This document shows, one piece after another, positions 61,088 through 64,000 of a stretch of DNA of 64,000 bases; the stretch's first letter is position 1, and the number at the start of each line of letters is the position of its first letter. This DNA is from J054 sp965223095 (GTDB lineage: Bacteria > Pseudomonadota > Gammaproteobacteria > Steroidobacterales > GCA-2729495). The notes under the pieces were generated by a model. It did not search any database, had not been told where the DNA came from, and saw nothing but the letters and a program-made list of their open reading frames with translations. The stretch covers positions 2,356,001 through 2,420,000 of the forward strand of contig OZ244979.1 in assembly GCA_965223095.1 (NCBI GenBank), read 5' to 3'. The position numbers and the translations under genes were made by a program.

Positions 61088-62053
61088 GTGAGTGAAATTA
61101 GCATGCGCCAGATGCTTGAGGCTGGCGTGCATTTCGGGCATCAGACCCGTTATTGGAATCCGAAAATGGCACCCTTCATTTTCGGGTCTCGTAACAATAT
61201 TCATATCATCAATCTAGAGCGCACGGTGCCCTTGTTCCGCGAGGCTAGCGGTTACGTGAAGCGCTTGGTGGCTGATGGTGGCACCGTAATGTTCGTCGGT
61301 ACCAAGCGGTCCGCCCAAGACGCGATTCGGGCCGAGGCCAGCCGTTGTGGCATGCCTTTTGTCAGCCATCGTTGGCTCGGTGGCATGCTCACGAACTTCA
61401 AGACCATCCGGCAATCCATTAAACGTCTGAAAGAAATTGAAGAAATGCAGGCCAGCGGCGAGATCGAAAAGCTGATCAAGAAAGAAGGCCTGCAGATTAA
61501 GCGCGAACTGGACAAACTCGAGCGCAGTCTAGGTGGTATCAAGGATTTGAACGGTTTGCCTGATGCCGTTTTCGTGATTGACGTCGGCCACGAAAAAATT
61601 GCCGTGCACGAAGCGAAAGTTCTCGGTATCACTGTAGTGGGTGTGGTGGATAGCAACTGTGCCCCGGATGAAGTCGATTATGTGATTCCGGGGAATGATG
61701 ATGCGATCCGGGCGGCGCAGCTTTACGCTCAAGGCATTGCGGACGCGGTGCTGGAAGGCAAGGAATCCATGCCTGCCTTGCCCGTCGGCGAGGATGAATT
61801 TGTCGAGTTGGATGAATCGGGCCGGCCGCGACAGCGCGACGCCAAGCCGTCTGCTCGCCGACCCGTCCGCAAGCGGCGCAGCAGCACTGCCAAGCCGGCG
61901 CCGGCCCCGGCTCCAGCCGAGGCTAGTGAGGCGCCCGCTAAACCCGACTCGGCGGCTGATGTGCCCGCGGCCCCTGAGCGACAGCCTGAGGCGCCTGCTG
62001 AACCGCCGGCGGATGATTCGACCCCGGCTGCAGATGCAAAGGAATCAAGCTAA
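61088..62053 (+). CDS. rpsB: Ribosomal protein S2 with extended Ala/Pro-rich C-terminus
   Basis: A 321-residue 30S protein. The core (MRQMLEAGVHFGHQTRYWNPKM to about residue 235) is ordinary S2. The last 80 or so residues are a basic patch (RRPVRKRRSS) followed by a low-complexity Ala/Pro/Glu tail, absent from E. coli S2 (241 residues). The GTG start has GAGGAG just upstream. tsf follows, as in most bacteria. Confidence 0.96.
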   Translation: MSEISMRQMLEAGVHFGHQTRYWNPKMAPFIFGSRNNIHIINLERTVPLFREASGYVKRLVADGGTVMFVGTKRSAQDAIRAEASRCGMPFVSHRWLGGMLTNFKTIRQSIKRLKEIEEMQASGEIEKLIKKEGLQIKRELDKLERSLGGIKDLNGLPDAVFVIDVGHEKIAVHEAKVLGITVVGVVDSNCAPDEVDYVIPGNDDAIRAAQLYAQGIADAVLEGKESMPALPVGEDEFVELDESGRPRQRDAKPSARRPVRKRRSSTAKPAPAPAPAEASEAPAKPDSAADVPAAPERQPEAPAEPPADDSTPAADAKESS

Positions 62054-62129
62054 CTACGGAAAGTCGCCCTGGCCAAGTCACGCAGACCATGGCGGGTGGC
62101 GGAACAGTTTAATTTAGGTAAGCAGAACT

Positions 62130-63008
62130 ATGACGGTAACGGCAGCACAGGTTAAGGCGCTTCGTGAGCGTAGCGGCGCGGGCATGATGGAATGCAAGGC
62201 TGCTCTGGTAGAAGCGGGCGGTGACTTAGAGGCCGCACAAGCACTCTTGCGCAAGCGGGGTCAGGCAAAGGCTGACAAAAAAGCCGGGCGCGTGGCCGCC
62301 GAAGGCCGCATCGAATGCGCCGGTAACTCAAAAGCGGCGGTCTTGGTTGAAGTCAATTGCGAAACGGACTTTGTCGCCAAAGACGACAATTTTATCAATT
62401 TTGCCCGTCAACTCGCTGATGCCGCGCTGGCGGCGCAAGTTAGTGATCTTGAACAATTGCTGGCAATGGATGTTGATGGCAGCAGTGTTGAAGATGCTCG
62501 CAAAGCGCTGATTGCGAAGCTGGGGGAGAATATCGGCGTGCGTCGAATGGTACGCATTGACGCCAGCGGTGAGATCGGTAGCTACCTGCACGGCGTTCGC
62601 ATCGGCGTTTTAGTGGATGTGACCGGTGCCGACGACCAGTTGCGCCGCGATCTTGCCATGCATATCGCGGCCAGCAACCCGCGCTGCGTTTCGGCGGAGG
62701 ATTTGCCAGCCGCCGAAGTTGAGCGTGAGCGACAGATTTTGACCGATCAGGCCGCCAATGAGGGCAAGCCACCCGAAATTGTCGCGAAGATGGTCGAGGG
62801 ACGCTTGCGCAAGTATTTGAATGAAGTGACCTTGCTGGGTCAGGCTTTTGTGAAGGACCCAGATCTGAGTGTCGAGAAGCTGCTGCAGGCGAAGGGTGCG
62901 GCAGTGACCGGTTTCGCGCGCCTGGAAGTGGGTGAGGGGATCGAGAAAAAAGTTGAGGATTTTGCGGCCGAAGTTGAGGCTCAGGTCAAGGCGCAACAGC
63001 GATCCTGA
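62130..63008 (+). CDS. tsf: Elongation factor Ts
   Basis: A 292-residue nucleotide exchange factor for EF-Tu. The N-terminal VKALRERSGAGMMECKAAL, VEVNCETDFVAKDD and MHIAASNPRCVS are conserved EF-Ts landmarks. It lies 76 bases after rpsB in the same transcript and is followed by a strong terminator. Confidence 0.97.
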   Translation: MTVTAAQVKALRERSGAGMMECKAALVEAGGDLEAAQALLRKRGQAKADKKAGRVAAEGRIECAGNSKAAVLVEVNCETDFVAKDDNFINFARQLADAALAAQVSDLEQLLAMDVDGSSVEDARKALIAKLGENIGVRRMVRIDASGEIGSYLHGVRIGVLVDVTGADDQLRRDLAMHIAASNPRCVSAEDLPAAEVERERQILTDQAANEGKPPEIVAKMVEGRLRKYLNEVTLLGQAFVKDPDLSVEKLLQAKGAAVTGFARLEVGEGIEKKVEDFAAEVEAQVKAQQRS

Positions 63009-63074
63009 GGGTGGCCCCCGTGGAATTGGGAGGCAGTCGTGTATGGCTGTGGGCCTAATTCCGGTAGAATGAGT

Positions 63075-63100
63075 AATAACCCCGCCCCGGCGGGGTTATT
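63075..63100 (+). terminator. Rho-independent terminator after tsf
   Basis: A perfect inverted repeat of 12 bases on each side (AATAACCCCGCC / GGCGGGGTTATT) with only 2 central bases; the ends give an A-rich lead and a TTATTTGTG tail. It separates rpsB-tsf from pyrH, and being symmetrical could work in both directions. Confidence 0.85.
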
Positions 63101-63127
63101 TGTGTATCGAACCGGAGCGTCAAGCCA

Positions 63128-63853
63128 GTGGATTCCTCTTCCCATTCCTATCGCCGAATTCTGCTGAAGCTCAGTGGCGAGGCTTTATTGGGCCAAGAAG
63201 ACTACGGCATAGACCCCGTCGTCCTAACGCGTATTGCCGAAGAGATACGCGAGGTGCTCGCCCTCGGCGTTCAACTGGGCGTGGTCATCGGCGGCGGCAA
63301 CATTTTTCGCGGCGCGGGTCTTGCCGGTGCCGGCATGGACCGCGTCACGGGCGACCACATGGGCATGCTGGCCACCGTGATCAATGCCCTCGCGTTGCAA
63401 GATGCGTTCGAGCGCGTGGGCATGAACGTGCGGGTGATGTCGGCACTGCAGATCCATCAAATTTCTGAAGACTACATTCGCCGCCGAGCTGTGCGGCATC
63501 TTGAGAAGGGGCGCGTTACGGTATTCGCGGCGGGTACCGGCAACCCGTTTTTTACCACTGACACGGCGGCATCCCTGCGTGCCATCGAAATCGGCGCGGA
63601 CCTGTTGGTGAAGGCCACGAAAGTTGATGGCGTCTATTCGGCGGACCCCATGACGCATGCTGATGCTCGCCGCTACGATACTCTATCCTACGATGAAGTC
63701 ATTGAGCGAAAACTCGGCGTGATGGATACCACGGCGGTGGTGATGTGCCGCGACAACAATTTGCCGATTCGGGTGTTTAATCTGCACGAGTCTGGAGCCC
63801 TATTGAAACTTGCCCGTGGCGAGGATGTTGGTACGCTCTTGCAGCCGGAGTAA
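63128..63853 (+). CDS. pyrH: UMP kinase
   Basis: A 241-residue amino-acid-kinase-fold enzyme that phosphorylates UMP to UDP. RILLKLSGEAL, VIGGGNIFRGAGL, DHMGMLATVINALAL and GTGNPFFTTDTAA are the conserved segments. The GTG start at 63128 follows a GGAG-like site. frr follows 32 bases downstream. Confidence 0.97.
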   Translation: MDSSSHSYRRILLKLSGEALLGQEDYGIDPVVLTRIAEEIREVLALGVQLGVVIGGGNIFRGAGLAGAGMDRVTGDHMGMLATVINALALQDAFERVGMNVRVMSALQIHQISEDYIRRRAVRHLEKGRVTVFAAGTGNPFFTTDTAASLRAIEIGADLLVKATKVDGVYSADPMTHADARRYDTLSYDEVIERKLGVMDTTAVVMCRDNNLPIRVFNLHESGALLKLARGEDVGTLLQPE

Positions 63854-63885
63854 GACGGCCGCCGGTGGGGCGGAGGAATCATGCA

Positions 63886-64000
63886 ATGATTGACGATATT
63901 CGCAAAGACGCGGATTTGCGCATGGGCAAGAGCGTTGAGTCCCTTGGCCAGGCTTTTCGCAAGCTGCGCACGGGTAGGGCGCAGGTGAGTTTGTTAGACC
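63886..64000 (+). CDS. frr: Ribosome recycling factor (start only, cut by the window edge)
   Basis: The first 38 codons are present, from ATG after GGAGG: MIDDIRKDADLRMGKS, then FRKLRTGRAQ. This is the standard N-terminus of ribosome recycling factor, which splits post-termination ribosomes with EF-G. The pyrH-frr order supports the call. Confidence 0.93.
   Translation, partial: MIDDIRKDADLRMGKSVESLGQAFRKLRTGRAQVSLLD

Overview
This 64 kb window is chromosomal DNA of a gammaproteobacterium, moderately GC rich and with frequent GTG starts. The housekeeping order on the right (dapE-arsC-dapD-glnD-map / rpsB-tsf-pyrH-frr), the yoaA-tsaB pair, and gltX followed by tRNA-Ala and tRNA-Glu are gammaproteobacterial. 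I cannot name a genus from the sequence alone.

Region 1 (1-600) is noncoding. It holds a well-formed GEMM-I cyclic-di-GMP riboswitch on the minus strand that points at a gene beyond the left edge, followed by a stretch with several inverted repeats and an AT-rich patch.

Region 2 (about 0.6-38.2 kb) is a large exopolysaccharide locus of the exosortase-A (XrtA/EpsH) associated type. It has the asparagine-synthase-like amidotransferase, glycosyltransferases, hydrolases 1 and 2, an acyl carrier protein, the O-antigen-ligase-like protein, a WalW-like deacetylase, a FemAB-like transferase, the AMP ligase plus PLP decarboxylase pair, a lipid-carrier sugar phosphotransferase, an ExeA-like ATPase, an outer-membrane barrel protein, a Wza-like export protein, a WecA-like transferase, an AlgD-like dehydrogenase and a phosphopantetheinyl transferase. 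The exosortase itself, a Wzc/GumC chain-length protein and any PEP-CTERM substrate are not in the window. Embedded at 17.4-24.6 kb is an operon that looks like a free-standing acyl-reduction pathway: Fe-alcohol dehydrogenase, AMP ligase, LuxE-like acyl-protein synthetase, LuxC-like acyl reductase, a second ACP, an SDR and a GNAT-like protein. At 13.4-17.4 kb a divergent TRAP-permease-like membrane protein is coupled to a kelch-like protein and the FemAB-like protein. A tRNA-Val(CAC) sits alone inside the locus.

Region 3 (38.2-43.6 kb) has gltX, tRNA-Ala(GGC) and tRNA-Glu(TTC), then the PrsK/PrsR two-component pair. In other bacteria this pair controls PEP-CTERM/exopolysaccharide genes through sigma-54, so it probably governs Region 2.

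Region 4 (43.6-64 kb) is mostly housekeeping: galE, an N-formylglutamate amidohydrolase/carboxylate-amine ligase/dusA operon, a methyltransferase, a class III cyclase fused to an FHA domain, pckG, yoaA, tsaB, dsbB, the lysine/DAP genes dapE and dapD, glnD, map, rpsB, tsf, pyrH and the start of frr.

Working model (inference): sugars are primed on undecaprenyl phosphate by one or both transferases, extended by the glycosyltransferases, decorated by acyl, amino and possibly alcohol groups carried on two ACPs activated by the local phosphopantetheinyl transferase, and exported through the Wza-like protein and barrel. Control would be by PrsK/PrsR and possibly cyclic-di-GMP.
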